DNA from: an uncultured Verrucomicrobiota bacterium
Lineage (GTDB): Bacteria; Verrucomicrobiota; Verrucomicrobiia; Chthoniobacterales; SZAS-18
DNA: 8,608 nt
NCBI GenBank assembly: GCA_937871685.1
Contig: CALMOL010000457.1
Location: 1-8,608 of the forward strand
Direction of reading: 5' to 3'
Shown here: piece by piece, positions 1-6,395 of the stretch
Layout: each line of letters opens with the position of its first letter
Numbering within the stretch: position 1 is the first letter of the stretch
Notes under the pieces: generated by a model
What the model was told of the DNA's origin: nothing
Seen by the model: the letters and a program-made list of their open reading frames with translations, nothing else
Databases searched by the model: none
Translations under genes and position numbers: made by a program

Positions 1-38
1 CCGCGCGCCCTGGCTTTCTCGCTTCGCTCGATTCTTGG

Positions 39-86
39 GCGCTGGCGCGCCCGCAACGGCGCGAGGGACCGCGCCGTCCGCCTCGA
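39..86 (-). repeat. REP-like palindromic repeat, copy A
   Basis: Read on the minus strand this stretch begins TCGAGGCGGACGGCGCGG and matches the copy at 3555-3602 over about 48 bases, with one inserted base and a few substitutions. Its core is a perfect 8-base stem, ACGGCGCG at 56-63 and CGCGCCGT at 70-77, around a 6-base loop. It lies about 10 bases beyond the stop codon of the minus-strand CNBD-DUF1003 gene and in the same orientation as that gene, so it would be transcribed as a hairpin at the mRNA 3' end. That suits an RNA-stabilising or terminating role (inference). Bases 1-38 show nothing else recognisable. Confidence 0.7.
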
Positions 87-98
87 CGCTTCCACGCC

Positions 99-932
99 TC
101 AGCGGCGCTCGATGCGGTCGAGGCGCGCGAGCACTTCGGCGGTGAGGCGGTCCACCTTCTCGTGCAGGTGGCCGATCTCCAACTCGGCCTTGAGGTTCAC
201 GTCGTATTCCACGTCAGAGCGAACGTGATCCTTGGCCGCCTGGCGGTTCTGCGAGAGGAGCACGAAGACGGACAGGAAGATCGCCTCCAGCGAGACGACG
301 AGCGTGAGGAAGCCGAAGGGATACGGGTCGAACTGCGGGATGCCCGGCACGTTCACCCAGTTCACGAAAAGCCAGATGCCGAAGCCCACCACGTGAAGCA
401 TCAGGAAGGGGATGGAGCCGGAAAACGCCGCGATCCAGTCGGCGGACTTCTGCGCCACGGTGCGGGTGTCTTCCATCTCCTCGTTGACGTTGCGCGAGGC
501 GGTGTGGCGCAAGCGCTCGACGGTGGCGCGCTGGCGCTTGGCCAGGGCGGCGAGGAGATCGAGCGCGGCCTCGGGGCGCTTGAGCAGAAACTGGCGCAGG
601 TCGTCGCGATCCAGGCGCAGGGCGGTGGTGTCCGCGCGCGCCTTGACCGACGCGGTGCGGCCGGCCTGGTCGAGGAAGGAAATCTCGCCGAAGAAGTCGC
701 CGCGCCCGGCGACCTCGAGCACGATGGTTTCGCCGGTGTCGTTGCGGAAGAAGATCTCGACCTCGCCCTGGCTGACGATGTAAACCGCCTCGCCGGGGTC
801 GCCGTAGTTGAAGATGGACTGGCCGGCGGTGAATTCCTCCACCTCCAGCCGCGCGGCGAGGTCGGCGCGCTCGGTGTCGTCGAGCAATTGGAAGAGGGGA
901 ACGTCCTTGAGAAGCTCGGCGTCAGGATGCAC
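99..932 (-). CDS. Cyclic-nucleotide-binding domain protein with DUF1003 membrane domain
   Basis: The 277-residue protein has two parts. Residues about 8-130 form a CAP-like cyclic-nucleotide-binding domain, with the phosphate-binding-cassette pattern FGEISFL...GRTASV. Glu83 and Arg92 sit where the ribose- and phosphate-contacting residues of cAMP-binding domains lie. Residues about 150-262 match DUF1003: two hydrophobic segments (about 172-192 and 206-226), then the SQNRQAAKDHVRSDVEYDVN signature and a charged C-terminal helix. The layout suggests a cytoplasmic ligand sensor joined to a small inner-membrane module. The function of DUF1003 is unknown, and there is no DNA-binding helix-turn-helix, so it is not a Crp-type regulator. 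The start is GTG at 930-932, and it places the usual CNBD opening (LLKDVPLFQLLDD) right at the N-terminus. No clear Shine-Dalgarno sequence precedes it. It lies downstream of the histidine kinase on the same strand, with a 193-base gap holding a strong hairpin, so cotranscription is doubtful. Stop TGA is at 99-101. Confidence 0.9.
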   Translation of the reverse strand: MHPDAELLKDVPLFQLLDDTERADLAARLEVEEFTAGQSIFNYGDPGEAVYIVSQGEVEIFFRNDTGETIVLEVAGRGDFFGEISFLDQAGRTASVKARADTTALRLDRDDLRQFLLKRPEAALDLLAALAKRQRATVERLRHTASRNVNEEMEDTRTVAQKSADWIAAFSGSIPFLMLHVVGFGIWLFVNWVNVPGIPQFDPYPFGFLTLVVSLEAIFLSVFVLLSQNRQAAKDHVRSDVEYDVNLKAELEIGHLHEKVDRLTAEVLARLDRIERR

Positions 933-1068
933 GCGGGGAGTATGCGCCGGCGGATGGACGCAAGGAAGGCGGATCTTGTCGGGCCAAGGCCGGGCCGGGA
1001 AGTCCGGCGAAATCGCACAGGCCGAGCGGATAACGGCCCGGTCTGGCGGGGCGGCCCCTGGACCGATT

Positions 1069-1132
1069 GTGGTAGAGGCGGGGGGGCCCCGCCCGCGCCC
1101 CCCGCCCCCCCCCCCCCCCCCGCTTCTACAAC
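1069..1132. repeat. Long G/C inverted repeat with C17 tract; possible terminator
   Basis: Arms at 1069-1086 and 1115-1132 pair over 18 positions with one mismatch and one G-U pair. The left arm reads GTGGTAGAGGCG plus six G; the right arm reads seven C then GCTTCTACAAC. The loop (1087-1114) is almost all C, and an unbroken run of 17 C spans 1105-1121. The right arm contains the kinase stop codon (TAG, 1126-1128). Minus-strand RNA would therefore form a very stable hairpin, or a G-quadruplex from its G runs, just after that gene. There is no T-run, so this is not a textbook intrinsic terminator. It may also be a small mobile-element remnant. The rest of the 933-1125 gap shows no gene or clear promoter. 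Confidence 0.6.
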
Positions 1133-3425
1133 CCCGTCATTCGGGGATTCGGCCGCGGGGCGAGCGGCGTTGATGGCTCGCGATCCGGTCCCGCCGGCCC
1201 GCTTCCTTCCGCCGCGGCGCCGGGGACGAGGGAGCGGCGCAGGTTTTCCTTCAGGCCGTAGCCGCTCAGCGCGATGCCGCGCAGGCCATGCCGCTCGCGA
1301 AGGCTTTCCATCAGCTCGTTGCCGGTGCCGTCGGGCAAGCCGAGGTCGGACACCACGCCGTCGAAGGGCCGCGCGGCGGCGGCGGCGAGGGCTTCCGCCA
1401 GGCTGCCCGCGGTCTCGACCTCATGGCTCGCGCGCTTGAGCAGGCGCGCCAGCACTTGCCGCGTCGGCTCATGGTCCTCGACCACGAGCAGGCGCAGCGA
1501 CGGCTCGGTCTGGGTAAAGCCGGCCGCAAGCCGGTCGCGGCCGGTGGGCGTCGCGGCGGGCGCGTCCGCCGCCAGCCTGGCACCGGGCAGCTCGACGGTG
1601 AAGGTCGCCCCCTGCCCGCGGCCGGGACTCTCGGCGCGGATGACGCCGCGGTGGAGATGCGCGATGGCGCGTGCGATGGCCAGCCCGAGGCCGAGGCCGC
1701 CGAACTGCCGCTCGAGGCCATGCGCCGCTTGCTCGAAGGTGCTGAAAATGCGCACGGCCGCCTCGGGCGCGAAGCCGATGCCGTCGGCCTTCACCTCGAT
1801 GCAAAGCCTCGATCCGCCCGCGGCGTCGGGCGCGTCAAAGGAGCGAACCTGGATGTGGCCGCCGGCGGGCGTGAACTTGACGGCGTTGCGCAGCAGGTTC
1901 CAAAACACTTGCTGAAGCCGCGCGGTGTCCCCCACGAGGTGGGAGTGCCGGGCCCGAAGGTCGAGCGCGATCTTGTGGCCCTTCTCGCGCGCTTCGTCCC
2001 GGACGATCCCGACCGCCAGGCCGAGCAGCGAGTGCGCGTCGCACGGCTCGGCGCGCACCGCCAGCTTGCCGTGGGTGATGCGCGTCAGGTCGAGGAGGTC
2101 GTCGATGAGCCGTGATTCCAGGGCGACGTTGCGCTCCACCATGCGGAACTGCTCGCGGACGTCCGCGGGCAGCCGCTCGTCCTCGCTCAGCGCGGCGGCC
2201 GTCATGAGCACGGGGGTGAGCGGCGTGCGCAGCTCGTGCGAGAGCGCGGCGAGGAAGTGGTCCTTGGCCCGCGAGGCAGCCTCGGCCTGCTCCTTGGCGA
2301 CGCGCAGGGCGTCGGCCGCCCGGCGCCGCTCCGTGACGTCGGTGAACAGGACGGCGACCGTCTGCTTCTCCGGGCTTCCGACCCGGAAGGCAAAGACGTT
2401 GAACCAGCGGTCCAGCGCCTCGGCGTAGTTCTCGTAGCGGCGGGACTGGCCCGTGAGGGCGACGTTTCCGTAGGTCTCGATCCAGTGGTCCTCGTGATCC
2501 GGCATCAGCTCGCGTGCGCTCCGGCCCAGGGCATTGGGCGGCCTCGTCTGCGCCTCGAAGGCCTGGTTGATTTCCAGATACCGGTAGTCCCGCGGCCGGC
2601 CTCCCTCGTCAAAGATCAGCCCGAGGACGCAAAAGCCCGCGTCGAGTGAGTTGAACAGCATCCGGTATTGGTCGCCCGTCTCGCGCGCGAGCTCCTCGGC
2701 GTGCTTGCGCTCCGTGACGTCGAGCGCGACGCCGGGAAATCGGATGACCTCGCCCGTGGGATTTCGCTCCGCCCGGCCGCGCGTGGAAACCCAGCGGACC
2801 GAGCCACCGGCCTGCACGAGCCGGTAGTCGATCTCATATCGGCCGCTCGCGCTGCGCATGGCCTCGTCCACGCCGGCTTGCACCCGGGCGCGGTCCTCGG
2901 GGTGGATGGCGGCGAAGTAGCGTTCGATCCGTCCACCCCGGGCGTCCCCGGCATTCACAGAGAACAGGCGGGCAAGGTTCTCGTCGGCGAAGACCCGGTC
3001 CTCGCGCACGTCCCAGATCCAAGTGGCCACCTCGGTGGCGGCGAGCGTGGCCTCCAGGCGGGCCTTCGCGTCGCGCAGGTCCGCCTCGGACTGGCGGCGC
3101 GCCGTGACGTCGCTGAACGCCAGGGCGACTTGGCGGGCGGAGGCATCTCCGACGCGCATCACGCTGACCTCGAACCAGCGGTTGAGGGCCTCGGACCTCG
3201 ATTCCTGGTGCGCGGGCACGCCGTGGCGACGACCGCGCCGTAAAGCTCGTTCCAAGACTGCTCGAGATTCGGAGCCAGTTCGCGGGCGGTCCGGCCCACG
3301 GGATCTTTGATTCCCGATTGCTTCCCGAAGGCCGCGTTGGCGGCGAGGATGCGATGATCGACCGGCCGGCCGGCGTCGTCAAAGATGACCTCGAGGAGGG
3401 CTAAGCCCTCGCGCGCAAGCACCAT
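1126..3425 (-). pseudogene. Hybrid sensor histidine kinase (PAS-PAS-PAS-HisKA-HATPase-REC), frameshifted and 3'-truncated
   Basis: Restoring one base near 3221-3222 gives a protein of about 766 residues. In order it has PAS1 (about 1-110, N-terminally short), a linker helix, PAS2 of the PAS_3/PAC type (about 120-245), PAS3 (about 250-368), HisKA with the H-box SHELRTPL (His397), HATPase_c with N-box NLLRNAVKFTP (Asn510, Asn514) and G2 box GLGLGL (577-582), and a receiver with acceptor Asp694 in VVSDLGLPDG. No transmembrane segment is seen, so it would be a soluble sensor kinase with phosphorelay output. Three defects are visible. First, PAS1 up to WNELYGAVVAT lies in one frame, while GVPAHQESRSEALNRWFEV lies in the next. 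Second, the G1 box reads VKADGIGF where VxDxGxG is expected. Third, the receiver diverges after ALSGYGLKENLRRS and never reaches the conserved Lys-Pro; a Pro/Gly/Arg-rich tail runs to the stop at 1126. The start at ATG 3423-3425 is the first in frame but is uncertain. A draft-assembly error could explain the frameshift but not the other two changes. Confidence 0.8.
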
Positions 3426-3554
3426 TTGGGAGACGGCGAGGGGATTGGTTTCCGGAGGGTTTTCTTTTTTGGGGAGGGCTTTCCGCAGGCATCCAGAGCC
3501 ATTCGTCGGCCGGCCGCTGGCTTGGCGTGTCGAATCGCGGGCCGGTGACGATCC

Positions 3555-3602
3555 TCGAGGTGGATGGCGCGGTCCCCGCGCCGTCGCGGGCGCGACTGCG
3601 CC
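3555..3602 (+). repeat. REP-like palindromic repeat, copy B
   Basis: The plus strand begins TCGAGGTGGATGGCGCGG and ends GCGGGCGCGACTGCGCC. The core hairpin is GGCGCGG (3566-3572), loop TCC, and CCGCGCC (3576-3582). Three more outer pairs, one of them G-U, extend it to 10. It matches copy A across its whole length apart from one indel and a few substitutions. It points opposite to the flanking minus-strand genes. Confidence 0.75.
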
Positions 3603-3683
3603 AAAGATTCTACCTTCGAAGATGCTTCTCGACTCGTAGGACGCTTAGAACCACCGGCAGAAATGAAACGCTGGCGAAAGGCT

Positions 3684-3731
3684 TCCAAGGTGGATGATGC
3701 GGTCTCCGCGCCATGGCGGGCGCGCGGCGCC
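3684..3731 (+). repeat. REP-like palindromic repeat, copy C
   Basis: It begins TCCAAGGTGGATGATGCGG and ends GGCGGGCGCGCGGCGC, aligned with copy B in the same orientation and 129 bases downstream of it. The core hairpin is imperfect: GATGATGCGG at 3693-3702 faces CCGCGCCATG at 3706-3715 with a TCT loop, one internal mismatch and one G-U pair. It is the most diverged of the four copies. A small separate hairpin, GCGGC-TTT-GCCGC (3743-3755), lies between it and copy D. Confidence 0.7.
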
Positions 3732-3757
3732 GGAGATTCCAGGCGGCTTTGCCGCTG

Positions 3758-3790
3758 CTGATGGCGCGGGGACCGCGCCATCCACCTGGA
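3758..3790 (-). repeat. REP-like palindromic repeat, copy D
   Basis: It reads on the minus strand as TCCAGGTGGATGGCGCGG followed by the second arm. It is the cleanest hairpin of the four: GATGGCGCGG (3760-3769), loop GGA, CCGCGCCATC (3773-3782), a perfect 10-base stem on the plus strand. Unlike A to C it lacks the GCGGGCGCG right-hand flank, so it is either a half-element or truncated. It sits about 50 bases beyond the transporter stop codon, in the same orientation as that gene, like copy A relative to its own neighbour. Confidence 0.75.
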
Positions 3791-3841
3791 GGGCAAGCCC
3801 AGCGTTCACTACTGCTGGTGGTTCTTACGTCGGAGGTCCGG

Positions 3842-5839
3842 TCAGACGCCCGCGTGGATCGCGGGTCGGCGGCTGGGATCCGGCTCGGCCTGGCGGAGCA
3901 CCTCGCGCGTCACGGGGGCGACGTCGCCTTGCCCGGAGAGCACGTAGCGGATGAGGTAGAGCAGGGGATTGCCTTCGGTCCAGTTGAAGTAGGCGTGCGG
4001 GATCTTGCCGGTTTGGTCGCGGAGATGAAGCAGGACGGCGGCGATCGAGTTCGGCACGGCGGGGCCGCTCGCGCGCAGGACGCGGTGCCGTCCCACCTCC
4101 GCGCCGCGCAGGTTCAGGTCGGAGGAGAAATCGCTGGCGTCGCGCACGTAGATTTCGAGGAATACCACCGGTTCGTCCGCGGGGAGCTGGTTGTCCTCGC
4201 GCTGGTCGCGGTCCTTGGCGTCGTATTCCGCGACGTCGCAGAGGTCGGGGTGGTTGGCGATGAGCCGCAACTCGCCGCGCGCGGCCATCTCATCGACGAA
4301 GCGCTGGGCCGCCGGGTCCAGCGCGATTCTTTCCACCCGCAGCTCGGTGGTGCGCCAAAGCCGCGAGAGGAGCGACAGGACGACGATGGCGGCGATGAAG
4401 CACGCGGCGATCCTCACGCCGTCCGGCCGCTCGATGACGTTCACCACGGTGGTGTAGGCGAACACGAGCGCGACCAGCGCGAAGGCCGCGGTCCGCCACG
4501 ACCAGCCCGCCGCCCGGCGGACGGAAAGGGTGACGGCGACGGCCGCGCTCGTCATCAGCACGAGCACGCCGGTGGCGTAGGCGCCGCCCTGGGCGTCCAC
4601 GCTGGCCTTGAAGTAGATGGTGACGATGAAGGCCGCCGCGAGATAAAGCAGCACCAGCGGCCGCGCCGCGCGCGTCCACTCGGGCGCCATGCCGTAGCGG
4701 GGCAGGTAGCGCGGGACGAGGTTCAGCAGTCCCGCCATCGCGGACGCGCCGGCAAACCACATGATGCAGATCGTGGACACGTCATAGACCGTCCCGAAGG
4801 CATCGCCAAAGAACTGGTGCGCCAGGTAGGCCAGCGCGCGGCCGTTGGCCGGGCCGGGCGGCTCGCCGTTGGGCCCAGCCGCGCGGAAGGCATCGCCGGG
4901 GATAAGCAGGGTGGTGACGAGCGAACTCGTCAGCAGGAACGCGCTCATGATGAGCGCCGCGGCCAGGAGCAGGTGGCGCGTGTGGCGGATGCGGCCCGTT
5001 GGCTTCTCCTCGGTGTCGCCGGGCGCGCCCTGGACCAAGGGCATCACGGCGACCCCGGTCTCGAAGCCGGACAGGCCGAGGGCCAGCTTGGGAAAGAGCA
5101 GCAGGCAGACCCCCAGCATCACGAGGGGGTTTCCGTGGGAAGTGAACAAGGCGTTCTTCCAGTCCACGAACACGTGGGGCTGGGAGAAAATCTTTGCCAG
5201 TCCCACGGCGATCACGACGGCATTGAGCAAGAGATACACCGCCACGAGAACGACGGCGATGCCCACCGCCTCCTTGAATCCCCGGAGGAACACCACCCCG
5301 AGCAGCGCGACGAACACGAGCGTCACGGCCAGGGCCTGCCCGTGCAGGAAGGCCGGCGCGAACGGGTTCTCGATGAGGTGCGCGGCCGCGTCCGCCGCGG
5401 AAAGCGTGATGGTGATGATAAAGTCGGTGGCGGCGAACCCGAGCAGCGTGAGCACGAAGAGCTTTCCCTTCCACCACGAGAGCAGCCGCTCGAGCATGGC
5501 GACCGATCCCTCGCCGTGCGGGCTTTCGGCGGCCACGCGCGCGTAAACGGGCAGCGCGCCGAAGAGGGTGAGCAGCACCAGCACCAGCGTGGCGAACGGC
5601 GAGAGCGCTCCCGCCGCGAGGGCGGCGATGCCGGGCTGGTAGCCGAGGGTGGAGAAATAATCCACGCCCGTGAGGCACATCACCCGCCACCACGAGTGGT
5701 CCTGGGTGTGCTCCGGCTTGGCGTGCGCGCCCTCCGTGCCCTTGACCGGCTGGCCGGCCAGCAGCCACTCGACCAGCCGGGAGCGCGGCGGCTTTCCCGG
5801 ACCTGGGCGCGGGAGAACCGGGGCGGCGGGGGCGGGCAT
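3842..5839 (-). CDS. APC-superfamily membrane transporter with C-terminal cytosolic domain
   Basis: The 665-residue protein has a cytosolic N-terminus (1-50), then about 12 hydrophobic segments to about residue 492, then a soluble tail of some 170 residues. TM1 carries the broken-helix pattern GVDYFSTLGYQPGIA (58-72), as expected of the APC (LeuT-fold) superfamily, where the unwound segment binds substrate. Other family-like stretches are FGALPVYARVAAESPHGEGS (93-112) and GLSGFETGVAVMPLV (255-269). The size and the soluble C-terminal domain recall the KUP/KimA potassium transporters as well as amino-acid permeases; the substrate cannot be decided from sequence alone. The tail is rich in charged residues and may be regulatory (inference). 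ATG at 5837-5839 is assigned as the start; a short G-run directly precedes it but is too close to be a normal ribosome-binding site. The gene is divergent from the cupin gene, with 93 bases between their starts. Stop TGA is at 3842-3844. A long antisense open frame (plus strand, 3713-5920) overlaps it and is an artefact of GC-rich codon use. Confidence 0.88.
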   Translation of the reverse strand: MPAPAAPVLPRPGPGKPPRSRLVEWLLAGQPVKGTEGAHAKPEHTQDHSWWRVMCLTGVDYFSTLGYQPGIAALAAGALSPFATLVLVLLTLFGALPVYARVAAESPHGEGSVAMLERLLSWWKGKLFVLTLLGFAATDFIITITLSAADAAAHLIENPFAPAFLHGQALAVTLVFVALLGVVFLRGFKEAVGIAVVLVAVYLLLNAVVIAVGLAKIFSQPHVFVDWKNALFTSHGNPLVMLGVCLLLFPKLALGLSGFETGVAVMPLVQGAPGDTEEKPTGRIRHTRHLLLAAALIMSAFLLTSSLVTTLLIPGDAFRAAGPNGEPPGPANGRALAYLAHQFFGDAFGTVYDVSTICIMWFAGASAMAGLLNLVPRYLPRYGMAPEWTRAARPLVLLYLAAAFIVTIYFKASVDAQGGAYATGVLVLMTSAAVAVTLSVRRAAGWSWRTAAFALVALVFAYTTVVNVIERPDGVRIAACFIAAIVVLSLLSRLWRTTELRVERIALDPAAQRFVDEMAARGELRLIANHPDLCDVAEYDAKDRDQREDNQLPADEPVVFLEIYVRDASDFSSDLNLRGAEVGRHRVLRASGPAVPNSIAAVLLHLRDQTGKIPHAYFNWTEGNPLLYLIRYVLSGQGDVAPVTREVLRQAEPDPSRRPAIHAGV

Positions 5840-5860
5840 GCCCCCAAATCGGCAGCGATG

Positions 5861-5876
5861 CCGCGGCCGGCCGCGG
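5861..5876. promoter_or_regulatory. Perfect 16-base palindrome in divergent intergenic region; candidate operator
   Basis: CCGCGGCCGGCCGCGG is its own reverse complement. It lies 22 bases upstream of the transporter start and 57 bases upstream of the cupin start, where a shared operator would be expected. The short direct repeat AAATCGG stands on each side (5846-5852 and 5877-5883), followed in both cases by a GCGAT. No regulator gene is adjacent, and no clear -35/-10 boxes were found. In DNA this GC-rich, palindromes of this kind also arise by chance, so the regulatory role is a suggestion. Confidence 0.35.
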
Positions 5877-5932
5877 AAATCGGGCGGCGCGATCCCGGCG
5901 CTTTCCCGCGCATCGGCTAGGGTCCCGGCCGC

Positions 5933-6331
5933 ATGAAAATCGTCTCCGCGAGAAACGTCGAGTCACAACGCCTGCCGGCGGATTGGGTGCACGGCGCGGC
6001 GTGGAGCGACGAGCTGATGAAGCAGAGCGGCGAGGGCGCGATCCGTTTAGTGCGCGTGACCTTTGAACCGGGGGCGCGCACGGCCTGGCACACGCACCCG
6101 CGGGGACAGATCCTCCACGTCCTCGCCGGCACCTGCCGGGTGCAGGAGTGGGGCGGGGAAGTGGTCGAGTTCGGCGCGGGCGACACCGTCCACACCGCGC
6201 CGGGCGTGAAGCACTGGCACGGCGCGTCGCCGGCGGGCGTGACGGTGCACCTCGCCGTGCAGCAGTCGGACGGCGAGAAGGACATCGAGTGGCTGGAGAC
6301 CGTGAGCGACGCGCCACCCGCCGGCGGATGA
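5933..6331 (+). CDS. Small single-domain cupin, hydroxynitrile-lyase-like metal site
   Basis: The 132-residue protein is a single cupin barrel. Motif 1 is GARTAWHTHPRGQILHVLAG (47-66), giving His53, His55 and Gln59. Motif 2 is GDTVHTAPGVKHWHGA (83-98), giving His94 and His96. From memory, the manganese-dependent bacterial cupins with (R)-hydroxynitrile lyase activity (the GtHNL type) use His53, His55, Gln59 and His94 as ligands, and both the spacing and much of the surrounding sequence (TFEPGARTAWHTHP, PGxKHWHGA) agree. Many proteins of this family are annotated only as cupin or carboxymuconolactone-decarboxylase-associated proteins, and the natural substrate is generally unknown, so lyase activity is not claimed. 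No signal peptide is present, so it is cytoplasmic. The ATG at 5933 has only a weak AGGG upstream. It is divergent from the transporter and 64 bases ahead of the DUF3224 gene on the same strand, so it may share a transcript with that gene. Confidence 0.9.
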   Translation: MKIVSARNVESQRLPADWVHGAAWSDELMKQSGEGAIRLVRVTFEPGARTAWHTHPRGQILHVLAGTCRVQEWGGEVVEFGAGDTVHTAPGVKHWHGASPAGVTVHLAVQQSDGEKDIEWLETVSDAPPAGG

Positions 6332-6395
6332 CGGCGTTCCGGCGCGCCCGCGGAAGGGTTTGCGCGGCCGGGGAAATCCCCTTCGTTGCCGGCCC

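Larger units (their letters stand above)
3426..3841. other. Gene-free intergenic region with repeat cluster
   Basis: These 416 bases separate the kinase locus from the transporter gene, both on the minus strand. Three REP-like palindromes (described separately) occupy much of 3555-3790. Between copies B and C (3603-3683) the sequence is less GC-rich and may hold the kinase promoter; a TAGAAT on the minus strand at 3607-3612 resembles a -10 box, but no good -35 box accompanies it. An A-rich patch on the minus strand (3459-3470) lies just upstream of the assigned kinase start. No conserved protein could be read in any frame here; the open frames that cross it follow the repeats and look fortuitous. 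Confidence 0.65.

Noticed and set aside
99..932. CNBD protein as a Crp/Fnr-type transcription regulator
   Set aside because: After the nucleotide-binding domain comes DUF1003 with two membrane segments; no helix-turn-helix is present.
162..1439. 425-codon plus-strand open frame opposite the CNBD-DUF1003 gene
   Set aside because: Antisense to a recognised protein and running through the poly-C tract; the translation has proline runs and no recognisable domain.
3555..3790. Possible CRISPR array
   Set aside because: The copies differ in sequence, orientation and spacing, and form self-complementary hairpins over most of their length. There are no uniform spacers and no cas genes.
3401..3796. 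131-codon minus-strand open frame in the repeat-bearing gap
   Set aside because: Its translation follows the palindromic repeats and overlaps the start of the kinase in another frame; no conserved features are seen.
3713..5920. 735-codon open frame on the plus strand
   Set aside because: It is antisense to the transporter, whose membrane segments are clear. The translation is rich in Arg, Gly, His and Glu with no domain, as expected of the complement of hydrophobic GC-rich codons.
4782..6317. 511-codon minus-strand open frame crossing the transporter and cupin genes
   Set aside because: It overlaps two well-supported genes in other frames, and its translation is a low-complexity Arg/Pro/Ala mixture without motifs.
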